From Fagopyrum homotropicum (Eukaryota; Streptophyta; Magnoliopsida; Caryophyllales; Polygonaceae): a stretch of DNA of 64,000 nt. This document shows positions 45,749 to 61,559 of the stretch, in pieces. The position numbers and the translations under genes were made by a program. The stretch is taken from the NCBI GenBank assembly GCA_033239125.1, contig BSWB01000008.1, positions 712,001 to 776,000 of the forward strand. Direction: 5' to 3'. The stretch's first letter is position 1; every line of letters begins with the position of its first letter. The notes under the pieces were generated by a model. That model worked only from the letters and a program-made list of their open reading frames with translations, ran no database searches and was not told where the DNA came from.

Positions 45749-47900
<2,152 letters not shown>

Positions 47901-47950
<50 letters not shown>
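47901..47950. repeat. (TA)n microsatellite
   Basis: About 25 TA units directly after element C. Confidence 0.9.
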
Positions 47951-47952
<2 letters not shown>

Positions 47953-47954
47953 AA

Positions 47955-48800
47955 AAACTATACTTCAAAACTTAGTCAAAAGATCAAAAAATATATTATT
48001 TGTTTAATCTTCAAACCCTCTATTTATACAAGTTATCAAAATATCAATCTTACTTGATAATCAATGTGGAAAGCAGTATGTCAACGACCCCTCTATTTAT
48101 ACAAGTTATCAAACTATCAGTCTTACTTGATAATCGATGTGGAAAGCAGTAGGTCAACGACCTACAAAGCAGATATTAATCTGTTATAAATAAAATTAAA
48201 CTTCAACTTAGCCAAAAGGAAAATAAATGTATGATTTGTTTAATATTTAAACCCTCTATTTATACAAGTTATCAAACTATCAACGTTACTTGATAATCGA
48301 TGTGAGATTGAAAATATTTAACAACCCACAAAACATTAAATCAACGACCCACAAAGCATATATTAATCCATTATGAATAAAAATTATATTTCAACTTAGC
48401 CAAAAGGTCAAGAAATGTATGATTTGTTTAATTTTCAAACCCTCTATTTATACAAGTTATGAAACTATCAGACTTACTTGATAATCGATGTGAGATTGAA
48501 AATTTTTAGTAACCCACAAAACATTAGATCAACGACCCACAAAGTAGTAGGTCAACGACCCAAAAAATAGTAGGTCAACGACCTAAAAAATAGTAGGTCA
48601 ACGACATATTAATCCGTAATGAATAAAAAGTTAAAACATATGCGTCAACTTAGCCAAAAGGCTAAGAAATGCATGATTTGTTTGATTTCAAACCCTCTAT
48701 TTATAGAAGTTATCAAACTATCAGCATTGCTGGATAATCGATGTGGGATAGCAAAATCTCTGAAAATATTCAACGTAAATAGATTGAGTTTATAATCTTC
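47955..48800. repeat. Roughly 190-bp tandem repeat array, about 5 copies
   Basis: Each copy holds TTTATACAAGTTATCAAACT, then CTTGATAATCGATGTG and often AACGACCCACAAAGCA. Copies begin near 48010, 48090, 48255, 48445 and 48695, with uneven spacing; some are shortened. A further copy at 45350-45440 lies beyond elements B and C, and both outer copies continue into the same AGATTG-GTTTATAATC sequence. Elements B and C therefore probably landed inside this array. Confidence 0.75.
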
Positions 48801-50399
48801 AAAAATAAATTAACAAAAAGATAAAAATCTTTCAAAAAAAACATACTTTGGTTTGTTATGCTTGTAGAGAAAAAACACAATGGACTACATTTGTGGTTCG
48901 CACCTTCCGGGTAGAGTTTTTAGAGCAAGAGCAAGATCATGCTTGTAAAAAAAAAAACACAAGCGGGTGGGCTTGGATCTTATTTTATTATCTCTTAGAG
49001 CAAGATCATACTAAAGTGGCAAGGTCTAAGGTTAAGGCTCAAATAAGCATATCAAGAAAAAAAACACAAGACCAAAAAAACAAAAGAAATGCTAGATCAA
49101 TAAGTTTATATCCAATCGTTCGACACTTGGTAATAAGAGAGTGATCTGTCATGAGTATGAAAACCGCAAAGAGGAGTCATTAGGTTTTTATCATGCTTGT
49201 CAAATTGAATGAGGAGGTGATCGAGATTTCGATCTCTTGAGACTGTAGGATATATAATTGACTAATTATGTCATTATCTTGGTACGTAAACATAGGAATC
49301 CCCTTTTCATCTCTATTGTTCCGATAAAAAAACCTTGTTCTTATCTTGAACAACTTACCACCCATAGGTAATCCACATCACAACCAAAGCTTACTCTTCG
49401 TACCCCGCCTCTCTATTTTCACAAATGGGGCAAGAAAACCCTTGAACAAATGGTTTATAAGCCACCGTTCTCCGGTTTGCCAGTCACCTCTAGTCGGCTC
49501 TCTTTCCAAGGAAACCCCCAATTCAATCATTTCTCGAACCCTAAATTCCCTTTGATTCTATCAAAGCTTTTCGCATGCCCATTTTTTTGGGGTTTAGTTA
49601 CTGTGAAGTTCTTGAAAAAAACTCTACCTAGAATTGAATGAATCTCAGCCATTCAATGATAATCCAATGGTCAGCTTAAGTTCATTCTCTCCAAATTTTT
49701 TTAATTTTCAATTACCTTTAATTGTGTTTGAATATATTTCTATAAAATTTTATGAATTTCAGCTAGAGTAATTCTAGGGGAACAAGACCCATTTTTTTGA
49801 ATCTCACAAACTGAAAATTATGAGCAATCAATGCATAGTTACAATGATGAAGTAATCGGCTTTCTCACGGAGATTCAACTTTTCCAAACTCGGACTGTTA
49901 AATATATAATTTAAATATGATTTTTGGTTTTAACATTTGTTTCTAATTATGACAAAAAAATTAATAAAAATATATAGATAACTGTATTTTAAAATCCATT
50001 ACAACTTTTATGTTTCGTGTATGAAAGTTATTTTCAAAAGAATAAAAAATTTAAAAATGAAGATTTGACGAGGGAGAAGTGAAAAAATAAATAAATTAGT
50101 GGCTCTCGGCTTTGTTTTGAAAAAATAAAAACTTTATTAATCATAAAAACCCATTACAATTTTCATGTTCCGTGCACGAAAGTTACACTTATATATATCA
50201 AGGTTCTCATATTTTACAGTGTCGTCTTTTTAGTTTGATATATGTTTGGTGTCTCGAGTCAACGGCTATTATCAGACTTGCTACTTGTACACTTTGTGAG
50301 AATATGATAAATTCCCCTAAGGGTTTCCATCCACTGATGGGTCATATTAATAATCGTAACGTCTTTACATAATTATAGAGGGCATCCCTATATTTACAA
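48801..50399. other. Intergenic DNA, unclassified
   Basis: No domain recognised. The GC-richer part at 49360-49640 has two short overlapping frames but no clear gene. 50170-50399 borders the copia RNase H end and may be its 3' LTR: on the - strand TGATAGAATATGTAATTATT begins near 50418, but I see no second LTR to confirm it. Confidence 0.4.
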
Positions 50400-53300
50400 T
50401 AATTACATATTCTATCATACTCCGCACTCGAAACTGGAGGAGGCATTACAGTAAGACTGAATCTAAAATCTAGAAACAATTGTCTTGAAAAGCCCTTTGT
50501 AAAAATGTCTGCATACTGAAAAGTCAATGGGACGTGAAGAACTCGAACGTGACCGCGGGCTACTTTATCTCTGACGAAGTGAATGAAAATATCGATATGC
50601 TTGGTTCGTTGGTGTTGAACCGGTTTGCTGGCAAGATAAATCGCAGAGATGTTATCAGTTTAAATCACGGATGCCTTGGCTAGGGGGCAATGTAGATCAA
50701 GCAGAATATTGTGGAGCCAGGAACACTCAGATACAATGTTGGCAACTCCTCTATACTCGGCCTTGACGCTCGACCGGAAAACCACAGATTGCCGTTTGGA
50801 AGACCATGAGATTAGAGTGTCATTGAAAAAGACACAGTAGCCGGAGATAGACCGTCGTGTATCAGGGCAACCGGCCCAATCGGCATCTGTATATGACATT
50901 AGGTCGGATTTCGGAGAAGGAGAGATGGTGATACCTAACGATGATGTTCCAAAAATGTAGCAGATGATGCACTTGAGTGCAGCAAAGTGAGCTTCCTTGG
51001 GATCGTGCATAAAAAGGCAAACTTACGGTACTGCATAAATGATGTCAGGACGTGTGAATGTCAGGTATTGAAGTGCGCCAACCAAACTGTGGTACAGGGT
51101 CGGATAACTAACAACTGGACTGGAGGAGGCACTTAACTTCACAGACGTCTCAACAGGTGTTGCAGAAGATTTGCAGTTAGTCATCTTGGCTCGTTCAACT
51201 ATTTCTCGAGCATACTTTTACTGAGATAAAAATAAGCAAGAGGTACTCCAACGAACTGAGATACCTAAGAAGTATAACAAAGCCCAAAGGTCTTTAAGAG
51301 CAAATTCCTTACTCATAAGCATGATTAGATGATTGCGCAGCATATCCGAAGATGCAATAAGAATAATGTCATCAACATACAGAAGTAGGTAAACAATGTC
51401 AGAGCCGTGTCGGAAAAATAAAGAGAGATGAGTCGATCTTACTTCCGATGAAACCGATTTGTAGCAAGAATCCTGTGAAGCGCTGAAACTAGGCTCTAGG
51501 TGCCTACTTGAGACCGTAGAAAGACTTCTATAATAGAGAGACATGATCGGGCCTAGTAGAGTCACGAAACCAAGAGGCTGAAACATATAGACCGTTTCAT
51601 TCAAATGTCCATGAAGGAAGGCATTTTGAACATCAAGTTGATGGATGGGCCAAGAATGAGAAACGAAAATGTTGAGAACCGTTCTAATAGTGGTAGGTTT
51701 AAACACCGGACTGAAAGTCTCATCGTAGTCAACGCCAACTTGTTGAGAGCAGCCATAGGCAACCAAGCGGGCCTTATACCGTTCAAGTGAACCATCAGAC
51801 CTGTACTTATGCCGAAAAATCCACATACATCGTACAATATTAGCCTGAGACGGACGAGGAACCAGAATCCAAGTCTTATTCTACTTAAGAGCTCGATATT
51901 CATCGAGCATGGCAGCGTTTCACTACGGGTCTTGGAGGGATACATTATGGGATTTGGGTATGGGAGATATTTTTGGGTGGAAACGGAAAGGTCGAAAACT
52001 GGTTTAGGTTTGGTGATTCCGGACTAAATGCGGGTGTGGGGTCAGGTTTTGTTATGTGCGAGGTGGGGCAACCCTTTATTTGAAGGACAGTGGGCCTGGG
52101 GGTAGGTTGGTGTAGGGGATGTGGGATTGTTGGGCTGGAAGAAATAGGTAGGCCGGTTTGGGTGGATGGGCCAGGAATGGAGGGAGGGGTAGGGAGCGTT
52201 GGGGTGGATGCGGCAGGTGGGCCGAAAACAGTTGGGCTAGATGATTGTTGGGGTAGGGAAATAGGGAGCACTAGGCCGGTATGAGATGGGCCAGAAAAAG
52301 GGGGACGTTTAGCTGGGGAAGGCAGTGTGCTTCCGAAAGGAGCTAGGCCAGTGGAGTGCTCACGTGAACCATGGGCTTGAGACGCCATTTCTACAATGTA
52401 GGGGGACTGAACCAAGTCATCCAGAAAAACTAGGGAGGATGACACTTGGGAGGAGGTGGCGAAAGGGAAGACGAACTCATCAAAAGTGACATGACAAGAG
52501 AGAATAATTTTATGTGTGGCTAACTCTAAACATTTATACCCTTGATGATGAGTCGGGTACCCGATAAAGACACATGAAGTGGAGCGGTGTTGAAGTTTGT
52601 GAGCGATGGTTGCGCTTTGATTAGGATAACAAAGGCAACTGAAGACACGAAGATGATCGTAGGAGGGTGTTGTGGAGTACAAGACTTGGGTGGGTGACCG
52701 ATTTTGAATTGTGGTGGAGGGTAATATGTTGAGGAGGTAGCAGGACATTTCTAAGGCATGATGTCAATACAAAACGGAAAGGGAAGCATGGAAAAGAAGT
52801 GAACAGATCATGTTTGTGATGGTATGAATGATGCATTCAACTTTACCATTTTGAGGAGGGGTATCGGGACAAGAGAAGCGAAAAGTGATCCCGTGAGTGG
52901 TGAAGAAGTTGTGACAACTAGAGTTCTTGAACTCTCTACCGATGTCACATTGGAAAGTTGTAATAGCACAATTGAACTGAGTCTTTACTAGTTGGTGAAA
53001 TTGCACAAAGAGATCAAACACTTGAGATTTAAATTTGATGGGGAAGATCCATAAAAAGTGCGAGAAATCATCAAGAAAAAGGAGGTAGTATTTGAAACCC
53101 TCCTTCCTTTCAATAGGTGAGGTCCAAAGATCGCTATGAATGATATCAAAAGGTGCAAAATTAGTGGTAATAGACCGTTCAAACGGAAGTTTATGATGTT
53201 TTCTAGCTGATATGCATGACATAGAGAGGAGAATTTCTCCTTATTACAACGAAAATAAGAAGAATTGCGAAAAAATATAGAACAGAAGCTCCACGATGCC

Positions 53301-54411
53301 CTAGACGATCGTGCCAAAGAATCGGTGACTCTATGGAAAGAACGTGGACATGGGAAGACCCTGTGACAAGATAAAGCTCCCCCGAACTATTGCATCTTAG
53401 ACGTATATGGTCCCCGTTTGCAGATCTTTCACAGGATAACCAAAAGGATCAAACTCGACACTAGCAAGGTTATCTGAAGTGAAGCATCTAACTGATACGA
53501 GATTTTTAACTATTTGTGCTGCAACAAGGACATTGGAGAGGCATAAAGGTTGTTTGGTGGTGGGAAAAGTGGCTTCTCCAATACATGTGGATTGAATGCG
53601 CATACCATTGCCAACAATTATCGAATTAGAGGAACCATTATACGAAATAGACGAATGTTTACCTGGAGTATGAGTCATGTGTGAGGTGGTGCACGTGTCC
53701 ATGTACCAATTGTTGTCCGTCGGATTCAATGACATGTGGCAAATGAGCTATCCAAAGCAGTGAGCTGATGTTCATAACTCATATGGTCCTGCTGGAATGG
53801 CGGCTATGAGCCTGGCCCAAAAATGCTATGTTGAGAATGTTGTTGTGGGTAAGGGCAGTGGGCCTATTGTGAGGTGGGCCGGCTAAAGACCATCTTGGAG
53901 GAGGTGGGCCAGGAGGGAATTGACCCGTGGGTTGCACTAGTGGAACCCATCCGAGGTTATAGCGCCACACGAACCGGCTACTTTGCGCAGGGTTTCCGCC
54001 AGAGGGTCGTTGCCGATTGCGCTTGCCCCGACCACACCGTTGTTGGGCCTAGTCCGCCGCTACCGGAGATGAGTTGGCCGACGACGGGGTCGGTGAGCCT
54101 GTGGCTGGAGTGTGATTGGAGGTGGCGGTTGTAAGAGCGGTATTTGGCGATCCGGAAGCTGATTAAGACGCCATTCGGGTCTCCTCGAGTTGCAATTGAG
54201 ATTGAGTCTTGGTGAAAGACGGAAGCGGATCAGTTTGTTGAATAAAACTCGCCGCGACATTATATTAAGCGGGTAGTCCCAAAATGAGTTGAAGAACAAG
54301 ACGGGTTTCAAGAACCGGTGAACCGACGCCTTTGAATTGATCCGCTAGAAACTTAAATTGCAAACAGTAAGCGTTGACTGGATGACCTCTAAGTCCTTGA
54401 AGGAATACATT
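50400..54411 (-). mobile_element. Second Ty1/copia element, 5'-truncated and broken
   Basis: Order on the - strand: gag (54411 to about 53740; NAYCLQFKFLADQFKGVGSP, ETRLVLQLILGLPA then a stop, QQTDPLPSF), protease and pre-integrase (53735-53397; YMDTCTTSHMTHTPG), integrase (53222-52764; FDIIHSDLWTSPI and TPPQNGKVE), integrase tail (52748-51945; HLRVFSCLCYP, then a Pro/Ser-rich linker), RT (51826-51218; YKARLVAYG, QLDVQNAFLHGHLNETVY, LLYVDDIILIAS), RNase H (51010-50660; YTDADWAGCPDTRRS, SVKAEYRGVAN) and ADIFTKG near 50507. Gag lacks its start and no 5' LTR is visible. Several stops and frameshifts; the protease core has DTC instead of DTG. Dead copy. Confidence 0.92.
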
Positions 54412-57400
54412 GATTTATTTATATTTTACATTATAAAAAGTAGAGGTTTATATGGATATGGAAGAGACAAAATAGAGAGTGTGGACGTGGATATGATATA
54501 TGTCTACCCGAGGAATCAAATTTAGTGGCCAACACAAACAACCTTTCTCATTCCCTCCTCGACATATATAATATAATTCTTTCTATAATCCCAAACATAC
54601 TTTTTACAATATCACATACTCCATAATCTACCCAATTTTTCTCCTTAATATTGGCCTCAAATAATTCATATCATTTTGCAATATATCATCGTTTACGATT
54701 TTAACCACCAACTTTGTATTTTTTTTTATTTTTTTAAATAAAAAATATATCTTACCTCGTATACGATTTTGTTTTAAAAAAATAAATTGTTAATGATATT
54801 GACTGTCAAGGGTTATTATGGATTTTCAAAAAACATGAGAACAACCTTATCGTATAATCATGAGAACAATCTTAGATCGTCGGATGGTGAGTATTAAGGG
54901 TCGAGATTTAGGGTAGATATCATAATTATTAGATAAATAATATTCTGAAACTAATAATAACTACGAATAATCCATCAACCAACAATAACTACGAATAATG
55001 CATTAAACTACTCTTACGGTAGGGAGTAGGAACTTTTATGAGTTGTTGGATTAATGAACGAACGTTCCAGATTAAATGAATACTATAAAAAGAAGATTCC
55101 TAGGAGAGAAACATTAGATCGAAATAAGATATTGAATATTGATAAATAAATTAGTAAAGTTCTATATCTCTCTCTTTATATGTTCAATTATTATGTAAGG
55201 ATCGTACATAAGACTAAGTGTGTTTGTTAGAGGTCTCTACTCTCTACTCCCTACTATCATTGTGGTCTCTCTATATCTAAGGGTTGATTCGGATGAAGAA
55301 GCTCCTTGTGGAGAGGTGGTGAGGCAAAATTTTGTTGGAATTTTGTACTACCGAGTTCAGTTCTTAATCACTAACTCTTTTTTTTTTTTCTAATTTTACA
55401 AAAATAAACTTTTATCATACAAAAATGGACGCATATTTTAGTTCATACCCGAAGACTCTTATTCGTGGTGGAGTGTTTTGAGTAGGATCCGATCCCATCA
55501 TAGCTCCTTCATGACCCGCCTATAAAAATAATAACAGTGATATCAAAATAATATAAACAACTATGTAAAAATGATTACATAAATAGCAAAATTTCTTTTC
55601 ACCCCTCTTTTTAAGGAGCCTCTTCACCGGAATATATATATATAAAATAAAAAGTTAGTAGATAGATTTTCAATTTCAAACTTCATTATATCTTACCAAC
55701 TTTTTTAATTTGTGGGTGTGTCTAAATATACTAATGTCTTGTTAAAATATTCAATAGGCTAAAACGTTTATGTGTAGAATGAGGTATTTCTTTTTATTAA
55801 TAAAAAAATCCAATAACACCCCATAATAACTCTCTAATCAACTTTACATAAAAACTGTAATATATAGCTATGTATAAATTTATTATATTGATTTTTTAAA
55901 TATATTTGTAGGTGTGTGTTTATTAATACAAAAAAATTCTCTAATTTTACCATACAAATGGTTTTAAATTCTAATGTTTTTCTTGTATATATATTTAGTT
56001 TTAATAACCTAAGGAAGGCCATTAACTCATTATAAATACATATTTCCATAGGGTTCCTTGCAATTGATTTATCCTTTGTTCGAGAATAATCATAGGGATA
56101 TAAACTCTATAGTCCTAAGTCATTTGGGATGAGATAATGGACAAGATTGATTTGCCCCTCCTCTTTTTTTTTTAAGTAGGATTGTTATGAATTGAACTTC
56201 TCATTCATCTTGAGAAAAATTACACTTACTCAACAAGCTAGTTGAATAAGCACATTTTTAAGTTCAACTAAAAATTCAGTCTCATCTGATGCTTAATTTG
56301 ATTATAAACGAGTTGACAATGAACATATTAAAAATCGATTTGTTTAAGTCAAATAACATTCATACCGATGACTAGATGGGTCAACCTTCACCAAAACTGT
56401 TATATAAAAATTGAGCTCATTAACTTACTAAATAAAGTGACGTGAACACATTTTTAAGTTCGATTAAGTTTAGACTTGTCTCATATTCAGGTCAGTTCTA
56501 TATGAATTGGAGATGTAAAAACCCTATTTAAATTCATTATAGACTTATTATAGTGGTATATGAATGGAATGCAAGTTTATCTAGTGGGCATGTAAAAAAT
56601 AGTTATAAAGATTCTTGATTAGAAAATAAATAAGTTAACATCCTATAGTAATATATTATGAATAAAAAAGAGAAAGCATGGAGAAATAGAAGCTTTAGAC
56701 TTTGGAATAGGAACCTCCAACCATAGTAATATTCCTTTGTTGTTGTATTTGTTATGGTGTTGGGTCTATCTTCTTGGGTGGCCATTCAACACATCCAACA
56801 TAATGTATTGGTGATGCAGCAGAGCAAATGAGAGATGGGATTTGTGAGGTTGGATTTGGATGAGAAGACACTTTTTGCTGTGTTGGGTTTCCACATAAAA
56901 GCTTTTCACTTTAATCTTACAACTCATCATTAAGCTTCTTGTTCATGCATTTCTCTTCCAATGACCTAGCTGTCTTCTTTATTGGTGAATCTGATTCTTC
57001 TTGCATGTCTTCATAAATGGTGATCCATACAATGTGCTAATTCTCCATCATCATTCACTACCAAAAATGTTACTATTCACCTTCAAACAACTTCCCTATC
57101 AACAAAAACTCTAAATCGCATTAAATGCAACTACTCTAGTTGATCTGTTCGGGTATAGATTTGAATCGCCTTAATCTTGAAGTTTAAGGAGTGGTCCTCT
57201 CACTAGAATTCATAAAAAACGTTACACCGGATCTAGCTGAAAATTGACGAAAAGTCGGTGTGGAAGATTTCTACACTGGAGACCAAATTTTCATTAAACT
57301 TGGTCGAGTTTTTTCTTCAGAGGAAAACTCGGCATATTCTTCCAAAACACAATCCCTGGGCTCTGAAACACGATTTGCACGTAAATGGAACTCAACCCAG

Positions 57401-57990
57401 TGTTTGATACCTTTTTTGTTATCTTGATGTTTGGACATTTTTTGAGGTCGTCCTTGAAGATTCATTTCTCGATGTAAACTTCAATGTTGTATCCCTTCTA
57501 ATTAACTTTTCAATGAGTACTTGTGGGTCTTCTAACTTATTTTGAGGCCTCCTATAACTTCGTTTTACCAAAACTGCACAAAAGTGATACTTAGGTCTTC
57601 TTGTGTTCACAAGTCCTCATTGTTTGTTTCATGGTTCTTCTTCGAAACTTGCAAACATCCATCATTGACATATTAAATCATCCCTTGATTGTTCTCGATC
57701 CTTAGCCTCAACTTATACATCTCAATGCTTCGGCATTGACTCGATTTTGACTCAAAGACTTTTTTTGGGACGTTTTTGATCATCTTAAACTCATAGATGC
57801 TTCAATGCAAAAAACACAAAGGAAGTAGACATCCAACTAACAATATATGTTCATAGTAGAATATATGAATTCCCAATTCATGCAAAACTACATTTAAACT
57901 AACCTTAACATTCACCTAAAATCTAGCATGAAAACATGTTATAACACTCTATCATTAGAAACTATCATTTATTCATAGCATATTGTATAT
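54412..57990. other. AT-rich repeat-like DNA without a supported gene
   Basis: 55016-55060 (AGTAGGAACTTTTATGAGTT, then GTTGGATTAATGAACG) resembles the left interior of element B, and CCTCTTCACCGGAATATATA near 55620 resembles the right ends of A and C, so a decayed relative probably lies at ~54830-55640. A 60-codon - strand frame at 56785-56603 (MATQEDRPNTITNTTTKEYY) and two at 57610-57271 have no recognisable domain. Confidence 0.45.
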
Positions 57991-58825
57991 AAGAGTTGTT
58001 CAGGTAAGGCTCCTTTCTTCCGGTAAGGCCGTAAGGCAGGTTAGGAAGATGACACGTGTCCAAAATTTTTTTTTCCAGAAACGAATGAAAATGATGGTGC
58101 AAAACTTATAAAGGGATAGTGCATAACTTATAAAAGGATAGTTCATGAATTATAATAGAATAGTTTATAACGGTAAGGCGGTAAGCCGTCAAGGTAGCCT
58201 AGGAAGGTGATACATGTCCAAATTTTTTTTCTCTTATTCCTTCCAACAATGAATTAAAATGATATTGCAAAACTTATAGAGGGATAGTGCATAACTTATA
58301 AAAGGATAGTTCATGAATTATTATAAAATAGTTCATAACATATAAACGATTAATTTATAAATAATTTGATATAATATATTAAAAAATGAAGTATTTAAAG
58401 TAGTAGTTTATGAACTTTATAAGAGTAGTTCATTGGAGATATAATATTTGTTCATGAATAGATTATTGTGAAGTACTACTTCATGAATTACATGGATAAT
58501 GCTCAATGTAGTATATAAAAGAGTAGTTCATTAATAGTATATCGTGATAATTCATATTTTAAGGGAATAATTTATAAATTATATGTGAATAGTTAATAGT
58601 TACAAAAAACTAATTCATGAATAATATAAAGTAATAGTTCATGAATTATATAAGAATAGTTCAAGGTTTGTAAGAGAATAGTGCAGAACTTATGACATGA
58701 TAGTTTATTATAGTTAAAAGTATTCAGAATATATTTTCTTTAAAAAAAAACATTTTTGGACACGTGTTAACCTCTTAGACGGCCGCACAGCTTTACCACA
58801 ATTAACAGTCTTACCTGAACAGCAC
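57991..58825. mobile_element. TIR element E (835 bp) with 12-bp direct flanks
   Basis: Both ends carry TGTTCAGGTAAG in inverted orientation, then a CGGCCG/GGCCGTAAGG-type stretch and ACACGTGTCCAAAA. The 12-mer CATATTGTATAT directly flanks it (57979-57990 and 58826-58837), a long target duplication of the kind Mutator-like elements make (usually 8-11 bp). The interior is built of degenerate ATAGTTCATGAATTATAA words; no gene. Confidence 0.78.
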
Positions 58826-58837
58826 CATATTGTATAT

Positions 58838-59958
58838 TACTCATTTTGTACTTGTATTGTAAATAAATAAAGACAAGAATACTACTAAAATTATATATAA
58901 TTTAAAATTTATACTTTGTGATAGAATTTTGAACTATTATATTTATTTTATCATGGTGAAAATGCTTCAGTATTTTTTTTTTTTAAAAAAAGGATACTAC
59001 TCATGTTATATTAATAAGTTTGTATGTACAAGATATGTTTTTTTAGATGTAGACATATATAATGAGTGTTTGTGGATATGTATTCTAGTTTTATAACTCT
59101 AAAAAAGTTACAAGTTTTGTACGTGTATAATGGCGTTCTTTGAGTACTAGGGTTTGCATCGTCCAAGGGGTTTGTGATTTCATGTAATACTTCTAGTGGT
59201 GGAAGGACATTTTAAGATTTCAATTCTAGAAGCAAACAAGGAAACTAAAGCTAAGGAAAAATATATATTATTTAGATCTTATATTTTTAGAAATATATCT
59301 TATTTTATCTTATATTATATTATATAATCTTAAGATAGATTTTATATTAGAGATAGATTTTTAGCTTATCCATTCTTCTATATAAGAGGAATTTCGGACC
59401 AATTGGTTTTCACCAATTACCAATTTCGAAATAAACACATTATTGTTTTTGCACGGGTTCGTGTGTCTTCCCGATGAAGATCTGGACTTTGGAATTGCTT
59501 TATTCTTTCATTGTTGATTCCTTACTTATCTCCCTTTGAATTTTTTGGTTGCGGTTCCTATAAAGATACAAACTTTCACCTTTCTTTCTCCCAATGTTTA
59601 TGTGTTTTTTTGAGGAGATCAGTCGACGTTGCCTCTTAAGGTCAATCGGTCTTTGAGGTCTTTCGCCCTTTTTGCTTCGATTCTAGTTTTCTATTTATTT
59701 TACGATCAAAGTTTGGGTTTTTGGCCAATTGACTCTGGCCTTACTAGTTTTCTTCTTTTGAATTACGTTATTTGTAAATATTTAGTCATTATTTATTGTA
59801 GTTTCTTAATTAATTTGTCAAAGCAAAATGTCGGTCTCCTTATGTTCGATCTTGACTCTCTATACTACAATGAGTCTTGTAAATATTTGCGATCTTCTAA
59901 GGCTTACATTTCATGCCTCATCAATCATCTTTTGGTGGAGCATCATATTACATGACAC
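58838..59958. other. AT-rich DNA, possible LTR fragment
   Basis: No gene supported. 59240-59560 (TATA-rich stretch, CTTCTATATAAGAGGAATTT, then CGGGTTCGTGTGTCTTCCCG) has the look of an LTR promoter and leader, but no partner is visible in the window. A 108-codon + frame at 59629 has no domain and is probably chance. Confidence 0.35.
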
Positions 59959-61559
59959 TAGGGGTGGGCATCGGATTGTTCCAATCCGATACGACCCGAA
60001 TAACCGGATATCCGAATAGAAATTTTCATAAAACCTCCGATCCATATCCAGCTAGATATCCGGCACTTTTTCCGGATAGGGTTAGATTATTATCCGCGGA
60101 TATCCGGCTTATCCGTTTGATCCGAATTCCAAATTATAGTATCCGAAAATGATTTTATCCGGAATGGATCGGAATTATAATATGCGGATATCCGGATGAT
60201 CCGTTTGATCCGAATGACTTTTGTATGACCCGGTTGATCCGTTTAATCCGAATAACCGTTTGATCTGGATATGTAATTGCAACCTTATTTATTACAAAAT
60301 GTAATAAAAAAAATTTTAAAGACATAAAACAAAATCATATAAAAATGGTAATCTTATAGATGATAAAAAAAAATGAGAATATTAAAGTACATTATAATAA
60401 GAAAATAAAAATAAGGTGTTAGAACAATAAATATTTCTATCTTTACACTTTATAACTAGTTCATACAATACAAATATACAAAATTGAAAATGCTAAAGTA
60501 AAAGTAAATAGTTAAATTTTAATAAAAAATAAATTTATTAGTCTTGAAAACACTTTAATATATAGCAAATGTTGTCATTAAATATTATCAAAGTTAATTA
60601 ACTTTTTTTATTTTAATAAAAGCTAATTGATTGTAATTTCATTATAATTATTATGAATAATAATTACACAATAAAAACGATATTAACCAATTTATAATAT
60701 AATATGAAACTTTTATATATTGTAAAACGAAAATCTTGTGTGTGTGTGTATATATATGTGTGTGTGTGTATATATAGGTGGTTTCATTAAATAAGACGAT
60801 CTTATAATAAAAGGTTGATTTGCTAAGAAAAAAATGACTAAAGTTAAAATTATCATAATCATCATTACTTATATTATTGAAAAACTTATTTTTAATACTT
60901 TAACACATCATGTCTAACATGGTTAAAATAGTTAAGACTTATAAAATATCATTAAATAAACTTATAGTATGTAATTTTTTATTTGTAATCTTGTATAGTA
61001 AACCAAAAACAAAAACCAAAATTTATCTTTAATAACTTACAAAAAAAATTAATTTGTAGAATTAAAGTATAATAGTAAATTTTAGTTGGATCTAAATTTA
61101 TTTATAGCATTTTCTATAGAAGTCTTTTCGGAAGTTATTGTACCAAAATTTTTTATACTAAAATTACAATTATCATTATCATCATTATAATGAGAAACTT
61201 ATATTAAGACTTTACCAAATATATTATATTTAATATGGTGATAAGAATTGAAATTAAAAGGCTCATTATAGACCTATAATAACTAATATGTATGGTAAAT
61301 TATATTATATATAAATGTATTTTAAGAATTATAGTGAAATCTTATTTGAATCAAAATTTATTATATGTATGTTTAACTCTTTTGACCATGTTGGAATACA
61401 ATAATGCATTTACAACCTTATAATAAAAGATTAGTATGAAAGTTAGTAAAACATGAACATATTAGTAAAACAATCATTCAAATTATGATCATATTTATAA
61501 ACATTTGTGTATGTATGTTGTAAATAAAATGAACATGACGTATTCATTGTTTTGCCTAT

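Noticed and set aside
56603..56785. 60-codon - strand frame starting MATQEDRPNTITNTT
   Set aside because: A small peptide gene is possible, but there is no recognised family, no clear promoter and no conserved motif, so it is not annotated as a gene.
57271..57610. Two overlapping - strand frames with charged residues
   Set aside because: In different frames with no domain; probably transposon-derived, but I cannot name the family.
59240..59560. Solo LTR
   Set aside because: It has a promoter-like TATA and leader appearance, but no defined TG...CA ends, no duplication and no second copy in the window.
59629..59955. 108-codon + frame with hydrophobic stretches
   Set aside because: AT-rich, no start context, no domain, and next to a transposon end; most likely chance.
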